A stretch of DNA of 64,000 nucleotides from NCBI GenBank assembly GCA_943737045.1, contig CALSFV010000041.1, positions 124,001 to 188,000 of the forward strand. Direction: 5' to 3'. Positions within the stretch are counted from its first letter, which is position 1. Each line of letters opens with the position of its first letter. Origin of the DNA: Parapristionchus giblindavisi. Taxonomy: Eukaryota > Nematoda > Chromadorea > Rhabditida > Diplogasteridae. The notes under the pieces are model-generated. The model did not search any database, was not told the DNA's origin, and was given only the letters and a program-made list of their open reading frames with translations. The position numbers were made by a program, and so were the translations under genes. Below, piece by piece: positions 1 to 11,470 of this stretch.

Positions 1-149
1 GAGGTAGAGGTCCCATTCCGCGATTTGTTCAAATTCGCGTCAAATGACCACGATTCGTATTCACAACTTTTTAAGTTTTTCAAGCTTACTTATTTCTGGC
101 CAAATAGTGGATGTGGATGATCCAAGTGTGGCTGACATTCAAGGAGGGG

Positions 150-310
150 TATCAAATTGGTCGCTCTCCTTTAAAGGAGCTGACACCTTTGTCAATGGTC
201 TCTTCAACACGCTACGCCCTCTCGTTGTTAGAGAGCAGAAAAATAGTGTGCGCAATGAAGAGACCATTGAGAGAGGTCACACTCCCTTTAAGACGAAAAG
301 CGCATCTCAA
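150..310. repeat. Small foldback repeat
   Basis: The segment around 190-213 (CAATGGTCTCTTCAACACGCT) is mirrored around 246-272 (AGTGTGCGCAATGAAGAGAC and on), with further complementary sequence outward, so the strand can fold into an imperfect hairpin. Open frames through it are by-products of the repeat. The rest of 1-600 shows no gene. Confidence 0.5.
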
Positions 311-744
311 AATTCGGGACCATACCGCCATGACCATTCCTCTTTTCCATAATATAATTTCCGATTTTAAATTTATGTAAGCAATTAGTCAGCGTGTATG
401 TGGAGGGTACATATGTGTGGTACACCTAACCTAGTTGGTGATTGATTTTGGTTAAATCCATGCGAGAGAGAGCCGGGAACAAATTGGACCTTAGAACTAA
501 ATTTTCAATTTATGCAAAAAGGCGAGGCATACTAATCATTAAATGGAAGTCTCAATCGATGATTCTGTGGGTTATGTAGAGGGGGACACTAGTTAGTTAT
601 ATGCACCAGTGCAGAGAGCTCCGTTCAAAACGAAGCGAGAAACAAAAGTGTTAACACATCATACGCAAATTCAAAGGAACTTATGTTACAACCTAATACT
701 TGTAAAAGATTATGGAACTTTTGATTATCAAACAATATTTCCAG

Positions 745-1065
745 ATGCGAATCCAGACTTTACGCTTGATTTTCTCGTTTTTCTTCCTTTATTCGCCCTT
801 CTTATTCGTAACCGCATCGCGATATTCTACACCTCGATCCTATGGCACTGCTGGATACTATGCTGGGGCATCCGGTTCACGTTACGGATACTCCACTCCA
901 AGACCTTTCCGCACCGTTGGATACTACAATAGAGAACATACTACTCGCTCACGGTACCAGTATTCAACTCCGAGACCCTACGGTTATGGTTCGTATTCCG
1001 GTGGTAGAACGTCTGGTTCGCGTCACCAATATTCATCGACCAGACGGTACGGTACAATTGGATGA
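745..1065 (+). CDS. Small secreted Arg/Tyr/Ser-rich repeat protein, 106 aa
   Basis: A single-exon frame opens with a clear signal peptide (MRIQTLRLIF, then a Phe/Leu-rich core to about residue 25). The mature part consists of about four imperfect 22-25 residue repeats built on R-Y-x-Y-S-T-P-R-P-Y/F followed by Gly/Tyr/Ser. The ATG at 745 is preferred over the upstream one at 712 because it starts the signal peptide and lies directly after ATATTTCCAG, which reads as a trans-splice (SL) acceptor. The composition resembles secreted Gly/Tyr-rich peptides and cuticle- or shell-type proteins of nematodes, but I do not recognise a family. No cysteines are seen in the mature part. The frame stops at TGA 1063-1065 and no clear AATAAA follows. 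Confidence 0.6.
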   Translation: MRIQTLRLIFSFFFLYSPFLFVTASRYSTPRSYGTAGYYAGASGSRYGYSTPRPFRTVGYYNREHTTRSRYQYSTPRPYGYGSYSGGRTSGSRHQYSSTRRYGTIG

Positions 1066-2144
1066 TAATCATCTCTTACCATAGTGTTAACATATGAAAG
1101 TTACGACACTTGCCTTTACCAGTTCAAAGTTTTCTTAATGTATAGGAACCTTCATGTATCGAAAGAATATTATTTCTTTATTCCAGTACTTTATCATTCA
1201 ACGTATTATAGTTTTCTCTTTACATGAAATAGTATAAATATTGATAATGGAGTCTTGACCATCACAGACGGATCATACAAAATCATTTTGAATTGGTGCG
1301 ACTCGAGCAGCAGCACTCCCTTCCGGATCTACTGAGTTCTGGGCAAATCGACGAACCTGAAGACAATATTAAATCGTTCAAATTTGATAATATAATAGAA
1401 CTAACCTTGCCCATTACCAGACGCAATAAATGCCCTCTTAATCGCTGCGAAAACAAAAATAGAAATAGCATCGGAGAATATATTGATAATAATGCAACGG
1501 GAAAATACTGAAGTATTGGTTTCCAATACAATCAAATATAAATTCAAATACCATTTTTAACGCAATACGATTCAACTCATCGTCTACAATTGCTTCTACA
1601 CCCCAAACTATTTGATGTCCACATTTAATGATTTGAAGTGTTCTGAAATTCAAAAAGTTTATGGTACTATGAAAATTGCAGAGTTGATTCGATTGTTTGA
1701 CGAATTTAAAAAAATTCTGATTGTTTTATTATACTTCATTCTGTGAATTCAGTATGTTTGGACAAATATAAAATCAAACGAACGTGCATACTATTGAATA
1801 CTTTACAAAGTCCAGCTGATTGTGCATCTGTTTGTCATTTAGCACCTGAATTTATGTGCTGAGATTTACTTTTAAATTATTTATTAAAGGTGGTGTCCCA
1901 CGAATATTTTCGTGAACAACATGTGAAGACAGTACGGTAGCAAAAGTTGTACAAGTCACCGCATACTATTTATTTTATAATGATTCTGCGTATTGATCGG
2001 TAAAACCATGAATGAACTATCAGGCCGGTGAAGGGAAGATCGCGCTTTTTGAAATTGAGTAAATTCGGCAATAGGTTTCAAACTTTTGACATGGCGCTTT
2101 GGGACTTTTCGCACATCACTTTGCATTCTCACAAGAGGGGTAAA
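1066..2144. other. Intergenic, no supported gene
   Basis: No gene is supported here. An open frame at 1293-1511 (plus, 72 aa) has balanced composition but no start context, splice partner or recognisable domain, so I leave it uncalled. The stretch ends at the miniature element beginning at 2145. Confidence 0.4.
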
Positions 2145-2594
2145 CAGTACTGCCCGGTCGTGTTTTGTACACATTCTGCGCTGCGTTCTGCTGCGGGGCG
2201 CACTTGGACGCATCATTTATTTAAGAAACTGAAACAAAATTTTTATTAATGAGAAAAAACAATTAAAAAGCAAATCACACTTGTCCGAAAATGATGGGTA
2301 CTGTAAATTTTCAAAAGTATTTTACAGCGATCGTGCAATCGATACGCAATATTACAGCATACCTTTCCAGTAAATTAATAGTCATCATTTTGCGGACAAG
2401 TGTGATTTGCCTTTTAATTGTTTTTTCTCATTAATAAAAATTTTGTTTTTTGTTAAAAGAACTTTTTATCACGCAAACTCATGATTAAGACTTTGAGAAT
2501 TCAAAAATATTCATACGCATAAGTGATGCGTCCAAATGAGCCCCGCAGCGGAGCGCAGCGCAGAAGGTGTACAAAACAGGACCGGGCTGTACTG
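2145..2594. mobile_element. Foldback miniature element, family CAGTAC (copy 1)
   Basis: Inverted termini run inward from CAGTACTGCCCGGTC at the left and end in GACCGGGCTGTACTG at the right. The arms continue through a GC-rich part (CTGCGCTGCG) and the motif ATTTTTATTAATGAGAAAAA in both orientations. No transposase frame is present, so it is non-autonomous. A related 550 bp copy lies at 38346-38895, where a TA target duplication is visible. Here TA remains only on the right (2595-2596), so the left side has decayed. It lies just downstream of the truncated chemoreceptor and may have contributed to its loss of the 3' half. Confidence 0.75.
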
Positions 2595-2764
2595 TAGTAA
2601 TTTCCATGAACATTCGCGGGCCACCATCTTTAAAAGGAATACCCGCAAGCTGATTTACAATTCTTCACTCTGGATCTACTCTTACGTGAATAATGTAAGA
2701 ATGTGGTCAGATTGAGTCTCCAACGAAATAGAATAAAGCATACATCTCCATGAATTGATTGTAC

Positions 2765-3631
2765 TTTGATAAGTGTCATCATTATAAAACAAAGAGTAGA
2801 AAATGTGAAAACAATGTTGAATGTTATTATGACAGCTTTAGAAACCTAGAATTATACAAGCTATTAGATACCAGGTGATAGCTATCGAAGACACTGGATA
2901 GCAGAGTTGTCCATATAACATAGTTTATATTCATTTGGTAAAAGACATTTAGTCCAGAACTTACTTGATAATGGTCTAATTGGAGTGAATAGATGCATTT
3001 ATCTTCTGAACGAAGTGAATTGCATCCAATCAAATACATACAAGCAGAATAGACACAACCCGATTGAAAGCAAATTATTCCATATGTGAATCTTTTCGAC
3101 CATACCTGAAAATCAAATCTTTATACATCTAAAATGATGAAATGGCCAATTTTAGAAATTCTGACCATTTCTCCTAATCCCTTGCTCTTGAGAACGGTGT
3201 AGCGATGGCATAATATGATCAGAAATCCAATAGTATAATCGAGCCCGGAAGCGAAATTTATATACTGCAATAGCTCACTCTTGGAAATATTCAAATACAA
3301 GTTACATGAATGAATAAACGTAGAGTGGATTGTGCAATGCAATACTGTAAGGAAGCTACTGTAGTTATATGGACGATCCCTTTGAAAGCTAAAACAAATT
3401 TTAAACGATTAACGGAAGAGTAAACTTTCATACATGCAACTTTGATCATCGTGTAAAATGAAGTCCGGAATTCCGGATCACTTGAAAATTGTAGCAGGAA
3501 TATAATGAATAAATAAAACTGAAAAAAAATGAATTCCTACGCTTTTCAATAATTAATCTTACCACTACAAGAATTGCAACAGCCAGCGACACTAGAACCT
3601 GGCTATTGTAGTTTTCATATTCCTGAAACAT
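2765..3631 (-). pseudogene. SRG-like serpentine chemoreceptor, truncated after TM5
   Basis: Six exons join in phase on the minus strand: 3631-3563, 3518-3434, 3388-3306, 3264-3166, 3105-2965 and 2845-2765, about 169 codons. TM1 is followed by DPEFRTSFYTMIK, which resembles the SRG segment between TM1 and TM2. TM3 ends in CHRYTVL, the receptor's Arg-Tyr signature region, followed by VWSKRFTYGIIC at the start of TM4. TM5 reads VSKAVIITFNIVFTFSTLCF. Nothing resembling TM6-TM7 follows before the miniature element at 2594. The start is uncertain: ATG 3629-3631 gives MFQEY, another ATG lies at 3646, and TTTCAG just inside could be an acceptor for an upstream exon. A normal SRG receptor has about 330 residues, so this is a fragment. 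Family assignment is by motif resemblance only. Confidence 0.6.
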
Positions 3632-4606
3632 TTTTCCACAATGCAATAATATAATTATGAAAATACCGTTGTTCCATTTAATAAAATATCTGAAACATTA
3701 ATGAAGGACATTAAGATGTGAGTTATAAAATGAGGGAAGTTCCTCAGCTTTCGCTTTAATTCATTTAATATAAAAGTGATTTCTAACCACCTGCACATGT
3801 TCCGATCATCTGCTTTTACTATGATATCAACTAAAATGGATCTATAATCTGAAACATAATTTATTTAATATGACTTGAATTTGTGCATAATAGATACATG
3901 CATGATAAGATGGAATTTGTCTAATGAATGCGAATCAATTACAATTCATGTTATTCCCGCATGCAGCCGACGCAAGTCTTCGTGCGATAAAGAGAGGTTA
4001 TAGAAACAGAGATATAAAAAACTAGCTTGTATGCAACACTTCGCGATTATATTGCAAATCTTTAAAATTTCCTAAAGGTCTGAAAAACCTTACAAAATAG
4101 CTTTAAAAATGACAGTCGTGCAAAGGTCGTTTCCTAATGGTCTTCATTTCTTATATATCGATCAATTGAAGTCTACTCGGCTATTACTGTAACAGTAACT
4201 TTTTTATCAGTTACTAACATCGCTTTTGTCCTGTGCGTGTGGTGCTTTCTGTGGATTTCGTGAGGGTTGCTGGAATGGATGGATCCTTGTCGAGACAAGA
4301 ACTTTTTACTCGCACATCCGAATACTTTTATTTGCTTTTATGATTGCGATATCAAGTATGGTTTATTCATGATTCTTGTTATCAACACTGTAAACGGCGA
4401 TAATACAATTCTCAGTTGTCAGTGAATAAGTAAGCACAACTTTCAAACGATAGGATATCGTTCAATAGATGTGGAATGGTTATGAGAATACGAGTAGTGT
4501 TGTGTGAAACTCGAAACAATGAGAGAAATAATATATGTTTGATTGGGTGAATAGTAATGTAGTGAATAGTAATGTATTGAGTGTATTGAGTGTATTGAGT
4601 TCAATA
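3632..4606. other. Intergenic stretch
   Basis: I see no supported gene. Near 3793-3840 (minus) a short open piece reads SILVDIIVKADDR between plausible splice sites and could be a stray receptor exon. A short direct repeat of GTGTATTGA lies around 4575-4600, next to the stop of the downstream gene. Confidence 0.4.
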
Positions 4607-6853
4607 TTATTCCACAATAACGTCATTCAGATGTCGTCGATCGTCTTTATCCACCTCTAACTGTATCACTGACGACTGGACTCCACGAATGCGCTCATTC
4701 ATTAAGTTGACGCTTCCGATGCGCAACTCCTGGATAAGAAGGATGAGTGATACAGACTTAGCAGCGGCATAGACCATGAGGAAGACACGAGTGAGTTTGT
4801 GAAGGAAGAGATGTGAAGACTCGGAGAATACTGAAAAATCTGTACTACTACACACAGGAAAATATCTAGCTCATGAACCATCGAGAAAATATTTGATGGA
4901 TTGAAAAAATATCTCAAATATCAAAAGAATTGGAAAATGTCATTGTTTTATATGAGAGATTGTTGAAACATACATGCCGAGAATGGAGACAATCCGGTCC
5001 ATCGAAGAAACACAGATGGAATAAGAGGAACTACCAGAGCAAGTGTTACATCGGATGATATATTGTCTGAAATTACAAGAATACTGAATCAGATATTCTC
5101 AAATCATAAAATATTTAAACATATAATAAATAAGTAAATATATGAATAAATAGACAGTACCTTGTATCTGTTGATGATAAGTAATCAGAAGTAGAACGAC
5201 AGAAATAACAGGACCAATTGCTACGAGATAATGCTCTATCTGAATGGTCAGTCACATATTATAATTACAACTTTGAACCATTTAATTAATAAGGGATGTT
5301 AAAGGAATATGCCATAGTTATTGCCCCTTCATACAGTGAAAACAGATGGAATATAGGCAAATCGAGAGCATAGAGCGCTCGTATGATAGATTCTACTGAC
5401 GTAGTTCACGTTGAAACTGAGAACCTGAATAAATAGACTAATGAATGTTCGATTCAATAAGATAAAGTACCACAAACAATAGAACTGATCCGATTGAATA
5501 GTAGAACATTCTATCACTGAACGGTCTTCGTAGACGATAGATTGCGAATCTTCGAAATGCTACAACCTGAAGATATCGATTAAGCTTACCTGAAAAGAAT
5601 CTTTCTTTGTCTAGAATTGGTTAGCTAGAGAGTACAGTTTTGCTTAATAATAAGGTATCACTTCAAAGTATCCACTACTAGGAAAATTATCGAGCACAAA
5701 CTATTTTTACATCGAAAATGAGGAATGATTTATTCTCACTATCATGACACTCTCAGTGATGATGTCGACACTTCGAAGAAGATACATAATCATCGAACAT
5801 GAGAAGATGCTGGCCTTTGATGACTGAAATATTACATCTTCCTTATTCCAAATTCAAGATATATAGTATGTGAAACTTAAAATAACACCAACAACTTGTC
5901 CAGGCCATATGAGTTGGCAATAGCATGAATAGAATCAGTTTTCGATGCTGATTACGAATCTGCTTTCAAACGTTGCCCAATCGACCTGGGAGGGTGGTTC
6001 GTGTAGGAAGTCAAAGGAATTTCCGAATCTACTAGCCAAATTTCAATATCGATTTTCTCGAAGCTCAGCTCGATTGGTCAATGTTTGAAAGTGGATTCGT
6101 AGTCAGCATCAAAAACTGATTATATTCATGCTAGTGCCATCTCATCTGGCCAGAACAAGTTGGCAGCATCACCTTGCAGATAAGAAACGGTTTTTTGTCA
6201 TGCACGATTTCCTTGAAGCCTGTCTTCGAGAGAACAACGGGAAATTGAACTCTGTTTTCATTTTATAATCAGGTCTGAACAACTTACACGGTTGGTAGAC
6301 ACCAGGGCGCACACGGTGAAGTAGATGACCACTCTCCACAATGAAGGAATGAACGAACCACCAATGGATCCGATGATATCCAACTGATATACAATCAATA
6401 TTTTCAAAAAGGAATATTATCGACGAGTTTATTTAAGTTATCGACTCAATCTATCAAGAATGTGAAGTAATCGATAAATCTTCATCACCTTATTCAGCTC
6501 GTAAAAGGTACGATTGCGATATAGTAGAATGATCAGTAGGATCACCGGTATAAATGATAAAACGGAAATTATTCCATCCTCCAGAAACAAACTATTCAAA
6601 GTTCCTTTGAACTTATCTCAATGTGAATATGTAAAAGATTTGTGATGTCAGCGGATAATTCCATAAAACACATGCATAAATAAGTAAGACATAAGGATAA
6701 GGACATTAAATAAAACAATCGATATCAGTATTTCGCTCACCTTGTGAAATAATAGAAGTTAAACGCTCAACGATGTCATCTGAGAAGCGAAATATGGGAG
6801 ATATTTATATTTTTAAATGTTTTAATACACTCACCATAGTCGTCGTCTGCCAT
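4607..6853 (-). CDS. Multi-pass membrane protein, PGAP2/FRAG1-like, 288 aa
   Basis: Nine exons join in phase: 6853-6835, 6779-6741, 6616-6489, 6383-6288, 5566-5439, 5395-5335, 5239-5161, 5066-4974 and 4830-4607. The product starts MADDDYDD, has TM1 near residues 33-52, and about six hydrophobic segments, ending in a charged tail. The segment SIGGSFIP..WR.VI followed by R-VVAFRRFAIYR, and a later I-x-H after a TM, match the layout of PGAP2/FRAG1 proteins, where an S-x-IGG-x-P, WR and R-x-LVAF block follows TM1 and an IHE-type motif sits after TM3. PGAP2 acts in Golgi GPI-anchor lipid remodelling; I infer only family resemblance, not that activity. Length fits the family. Intron 4 (6287-5567) holds a foldback repeat. 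The short intron at 5438-5396 (43 nt) avoids an in-frame stop. A divergent receptor is the alternative. Confidence 0.6.
5888..6170. repeat. Foldback repeat inside an intron
   Basis: About 95 bp at 5888-5975 (for example AGCATGAATAGAATCAGTTT) is mirrored at 6075-6170 (AAACTGATTATATTCATGCT) with about 100 bp between. It lies wholly within intron 4 of the PGAP2-like gene. No coding capacity is seen. Confidence 0.7.
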
Positions 6854-7275
6854 TGTAGATCAATGACAAAGTGAAAGAAATAACGCCTCACTGATTAGTT
6901 TACATTGGACTATGAAGTGATTTAATATAAACAGAGCTATGAAAGCGAATACAAACTCCAGTGTGACATATGATATCTCGAGTATAGTCTCCCACAATAT
7001 ACAACGAATTAAATGAAAATTTCCAATCTTCCTGTTTATGTTTGTATCGAAATTATCCTGACAATTATCCTGATTGTGAATAATTTCAGTCACTTAAAGC
7101 AAGAAACAACGACGTCTCTGACTTATTGTTAAATAAAATATCATATGTGACTGTTGTGATCTCATGTCAAATACAAACTTCATAGTCGTCTTTAATGTTC
7201 ATGTATTCGGAGTGTTGCATATAGGTAAACATCAACAGCTGTCATTTGTTACGAATAAAACTGTTGAAATATTAA
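6854..7275. other. Upstream region of the PGAP2-like gene
   Basis: No firm gene. A minus-strand frame at 7093-6860 (77 aa) contains a hydrophobic segment and stops 7 nt before the ATG at 6853. It could be a small membrane protein or chance; no splice partners or homology are evident. Confidence 0.3.
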
Positions 7276-9278
7276 GAGGCCTGTTCCCTAAGACTCGATC
7301 ATATTCGACCACCCCCGGACACGTGCGCTAGCAATGAGAACTGGGGGCCCATACTTTGGTGTTAGGAGTGTCACCGGCCCTTATTATACAAAACAGCAGA
7401 AATTTCATGTTTGTGCCCTCAGGCTAATAAAAAAAATATTTTTAAAAAAAACGTTAAAAAATCATATTTTTTCAAATTGTTGAGATGAAGTCTAAATATC
7501 ATTTGCGATGGGTCTAAAGTGCACAGAGCTTGCTAATTCACTATTAGCATCGAATGTGCGTTGATTCCAAAACTACTTTTTTGACTCAAAATTTTGTTTT
7601 TTTCGGACAAATCATCCCTTGTTGTAGATTGCTGCAAAGATTTCCGACCAGGTATTGTAGCTTAAGCAATTCTGCACTGATTTCACCTAAAACCGGGTTC
7701 TTCCCGTTAGACCATCTTGCCGAAATTTTCGCTCGAATTTCCGTAATCGATGGTTTTCCCTAACAAATGTATTTTCCAAACGTATTTTCCAAACGATTGG
7801 TGCGGAATTGTGGTCTACACAAAGTTTCGAGATGAGACCAGTAAAATTCCACATGAAGCCCATCACTTGGATCAATTTGAAAATTTCGATTTTCATGACC
7901 CGGGGGTCATGATCCGAAAATTTCAAAATTTCTCAAGTTTGAAATGTTTTCATTTATGTGGCTTATTGTGAAGTACTAATGATGTGAATAATATTCAGCC
8001 AATGCTCAATGGCTGATCTATCTTTTCATCAATTTTTTCGAAAATTTTCATTCTGATAGCGTGCGAAAAATCAAAATTGTGTTTGAATCAGTTTCCAACT
8101 TGCTTTCTGTAGCATTCTGTCATAGTACTTTACAATGTACATAATCAATATGAAAATCGTTTATTTTCGAAAATTCATTTTTTTTGCCATGACCCCGGGG
8201 TCATGGAAATCGATTTTTCAAAAGTGAGCCGAATGCCGGGATTTCAGTTCTACTATGTTTACTCATTATGAAAATGCACATTGTCATTGTCAGTTGCGCA
8301 TTGTCACAACATTCGAGTCGACAAACTGCAATATTTCAGAAATTTTCCAAAAAAGTAGGCACTCAAATTTAATTTTTTTTAATTTTCGAAATTAAACGAT
8401 TTTCATATTGATTATGTACATTGTAAAGTACTATGACAGAATGTTACAGAAAGCAAGTTGGAAATTGATTCAAACACTATTTTGATTTTTCGCACGCTAT
8501 CAGAATGAAAATTTTCGGAAAAAAATATGAAAAGATAGATCAGCCATTGAGCATTGGCTGAATATTATTTACATCATTAGTACTTCACAATAAGCCGCAT
8601 AAATGAAAACATTTCAGACTTGAGAAATTTTGAAATTTTCGGACCATGACCCCCGGGTCATGAAAATCGAAATTTTCAAATTGATCCAAGTGATGAGCTT
8701 CTTGTGTCATTTTACTAGTCTCACCTCAAAACTTTGTGTAGAGCACAATTCCGCACCAATCGTTTGGAAAATACGTTTGGAAAATACATTTGTTCGGGAA
8801 AACCATAGATTACGAAAATTCGAGCGAAAATTTTGGCAAGATGGTCTAACGGGAAGAACCCGGTTTTAAGTGAAATCAATGCAGAATTGCTTAGGCTACA
8901 ATACCTGGTCGGAAATCTTTGCAGCAATCTATAACAAGCGATAATTTGTCCGAAAAAACCAAAATTATGAATCAAATTAGTGGTTTAGGAATCAACGCAG
9001 ATTCGATGCTAATAGTGAATAAGCAAGCTCTATGCAACCTGGACGCACCACAAATGATATTTAGACTTCATCTCAACAATTTGAGAAATTATGATTTTTA
9101 AACATTTTCACACTTAAATAAATTTTTCTAATAGCCTGAGGGCACAAACAGGAAATTTCTGCTGTTTTGTGTAATAAGGGCCGGTGACACTCCTAACACT
9201 CAAGTATTGACCCCCAGTTCTCATTGCTAGCGCACGTGTCCGGGGGGTGGTCGAGTCTTAACGACCATCTCTCTTAAT
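7276..9278. repeat. 2 kb palindrome with about 0.89 kb arms
   Basis: The left arm (about 7276-8165) and right arm (about 8385-9278) are near-perfect inverted copies; for example GCGCTAGCAATGAGAACTGG at 7326 faces CCAGTTCTCATTGCTAGCGC at 9215-9234. The 219 bp spacer contains the perfect 18 bp palindrome CATGACCCCGGGGTCATG (8188-8205). One-base variants of it lie in each arm at 7894-7911 and 8645-8662. Mirrored open frames of 79 aa in the arms have no recognisable domain and are probably not coding. The outer ends carry GTCCGGGGGTGGTCGA. No transposase is visible, so this is a large foldback element or an inverted duplication. Confidence 0.85.
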
Positions 9279-9776
9279 AATCGACGAAAACACGTTAATG
9301 TTAATTTTTCAAAGCGGAAATAATTGAAATAAGCTTGCAAATGAGGGATACCGAGGCAGAAAAGCACTTTCGCGAGCAGAATTTTTTGTGAAATCGTGAA
9401 TTTAAAATCGTGAAGCTATAATGAAACAAGACGATTATTAAAAATAATTTAAAAAATTGGTTGATATGGGAAAATATGGTTCAAACAATGATCTCTATCA
9501 GATTCAGGAGCATATTGACTGCTGTGACTACAGTTAGTGGTGGACTTAAACATATTATCTGAATGGTCACTAAACTTAATTAGTATCATTCATTTCAACC
9601 ACAGCACTGTTCTTACTTCCAATATCATATCGGCTATCTAAGCAGTTCTACTAACTGTGACAGCGAGATAGAGAGTAAGAGTAGAACCGATTGAGGAGTG
9701 AGTATTAAGAGTAGAAGAGACCACAGACAATGGAATAAGTACTCTTAGTTTCTAAGGAGTGGACATCATACTATTC

Positions 9777-9784
9777 TATATAAG
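9777..9784 (+). promoter_or_regulatory. TATA box of left secreted-precursor gene
   Basis: TATATAAG lies 48 bp before the ATG at 9832, with no trans-splice acceptor between. This suggests a short TATA-driven leader, typical of strongly or acutely expressed secreted-protein genes. It is mirrored at 14113-14120. Confidence 0.6.
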
Positions 9785-9831
9785 CATCCCATTTCGACAA
9801 CTAGATAGATTTCACATCTCATATTATAACA

Positions 9832-11337
9832 ATGAAGGTTGCTCTTATCGTTGCTCTTCTTGCTGTATCTGCATGCGGTGAAGAGTAAGTATCACATTGA
9901 CTTTATATATATATCCTTGCTAAACTAAGTCAACCCTACTACGTACGCTCCTTAAGCAATGTGAATTGTTTTGTAGGCGTCAGAAGCGTCAGTGGTTCGG
10001 TGGATTCTGGGGACAGCAGACCGTTGCCGCAGTCGCTCAACCCGTAAGTATTCTTCTCTATTCTATATCTCGATCTAAAACTTCAGTTAACATGACTTTT
10101 TATCAAAACAATCATGTTAAGGTCGTCCACACCGCATCTGTCCAACAACCCGTAGTCACTCAGGAAGTTCAGCAACCCGTATTCCAGACCCAATATGCCC
10201 CCGCTGTTGTTCAAAACCACGAGCACATTGTTGATCAGCCCGTATACAAGCATGTAAGTGATCTTAAATGAAGGCTTATTTAACTTACTTAAGTTAACTA
10301 ACTTAATGTAATTAACTAAGTGTATTTCAGATCCAACACACCGTTGCCGTCCCAACTCCTGTTATCGACCCCGTAGTTATCACTCCTCGTGTTATCGTCC
10401 CTAAGCCCTCAAACACCAAGATCTCCGTTATCCAGCGTGCCAAGAGACAGGTACTTTATGCTAAGTACATTACAAGATATTGAATTACAAGTTATTGAAT
10501 TACTTAACGAACTAACTCAAGCCTTAACATCTTTATTTTGAGATCTTCGGTGGATTCGGAAACTGGGGATGGGGATCCGCTCCCGTAGTTGCCACTGCCC
10601 CTGCTGCCCATGTTCACACCAACATTGTCAACCCTCCCCTCGTTCAACAGGTTCTTATCACTTAATTCCTTATCACGCACTTATCACTTAAGCAAAATTA
10701 ACTTACTCTATGTTCATTTAAGGTCGTCAGACCCGTTGTCCACACCCAGGTTGTCACCCCTGTCGTCCATACTCACTCCACTGTTGTCAGACCCGTCGTC
10801 CAAGAGGTACTTAAATTTATTTAAGGTTAAACTTAACATATTCATTCTTAATTATGTACTTAAAGGTCCACTCCAACGTTTACGTTCCCCAGCCCGTCCA
10901 CATCAAGCCCACCATTGTTGAGCCTACCGTTGTTGCTGCTGAGCCCTCAGAGACCAAAATCTCCGTTATCCAGCGCGCCAAGAGAGATGTAAGTGCATTT
11001 ATTATCATAACAGTGATATTGCTACTGAAAACATGAACTCGATTCATATTGTCCTTGCAGGTCGTAGTTGCTGCTAAGCCCGTCGTCGACAGCTCGAAGA
11101 TCTCCGTTATCCAGAAAAGACAGGTACTTGAATTAAGCCTTAAAGCGGTGGTTAACTTCAACACTTAAGGCTGTCTTCGGAGCGGCTTTCGGATACCCAG
11201 CTTTCGGAGGGTATTTCGGATCTTACGGATATCCCGCAGCTTACGGATACGGTTATCCCGCCTACGGATACGGATATGCTCCCGCTGTTGTTGCTGGTCC
11301 CCACAACTCCAAGATTTCCGTCATCCAGCGTGCTTAA
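9832..11337 (+). CDS. Secreted KISVIQ-repeat precursor, 305 aa (left copy)
   Basis: Nine exons join in phase: 9832-9884, 9977-10043, 10122-10253, 10331-10450, 10543-10650, 10723-10806, 10866-10988, 11061-11123 and 11170-11337. A signal peptide (MKVALIVALLAVSACG) is followed by a Val/Pro/His-rich body and a Gly/Tyr-rich C-terminus (YGYPAAYGYGYPAYGYGY). The module KISVIQ occurs four times, followed by RAKRQ, RAKRD, KRQ and, at the very end, RA-stop. An early RQKRQ precedes WFGGFWG. These basic sites look like proprotein-convertase sites; cleavage would release pieces starting Gln (QWFGGFWG, QIFGGFGNWGWG, QAVFGAAFGYPAFGG). Each site falls at an exon junction. Function unknown: a peptide precursor (antimicrobial or neuropeptide-like) or an extracellular structural protein are both possible. 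Four of eight introns end in unusual TTAAG or TAAAG. Confidence 0.88.
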
Positions 11338-11413
11338 AATTGTTTTTATTTTTAAAGACCTATGACAATTGTTATTTCAATCTGGTCTCACTCCCCTTGC
11401 AGCAAGTCTGCGA

Positions 11414-11419
11414 AATAAA
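11414..11419 (+). terminator. Polyadenylation signal, left copy
   Basis: AATAAA lies 77 bp after the stop codon of the left copy and is mirrored in the right copy at 12490-12495. Confidence 0.75.
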
Positions 11420-11470
11420 ACACTTTACAAATATTTTCGGTTTTTTGTTTAAAATTTCACACGACATTAT

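Noticed and set aside
44..380. Two overlapping plus-strand open frames of 90-100 aa
   Set aside because: They run through a foldback repeat, lack splice or start context and show no domain.
7687..8869. Mirrored 79-84 aa frames in the 2 kb palindrome
   Set aside because: Both exist only because the arms are copies; composition and flanks do not support coding, and the centre has no partner exons.
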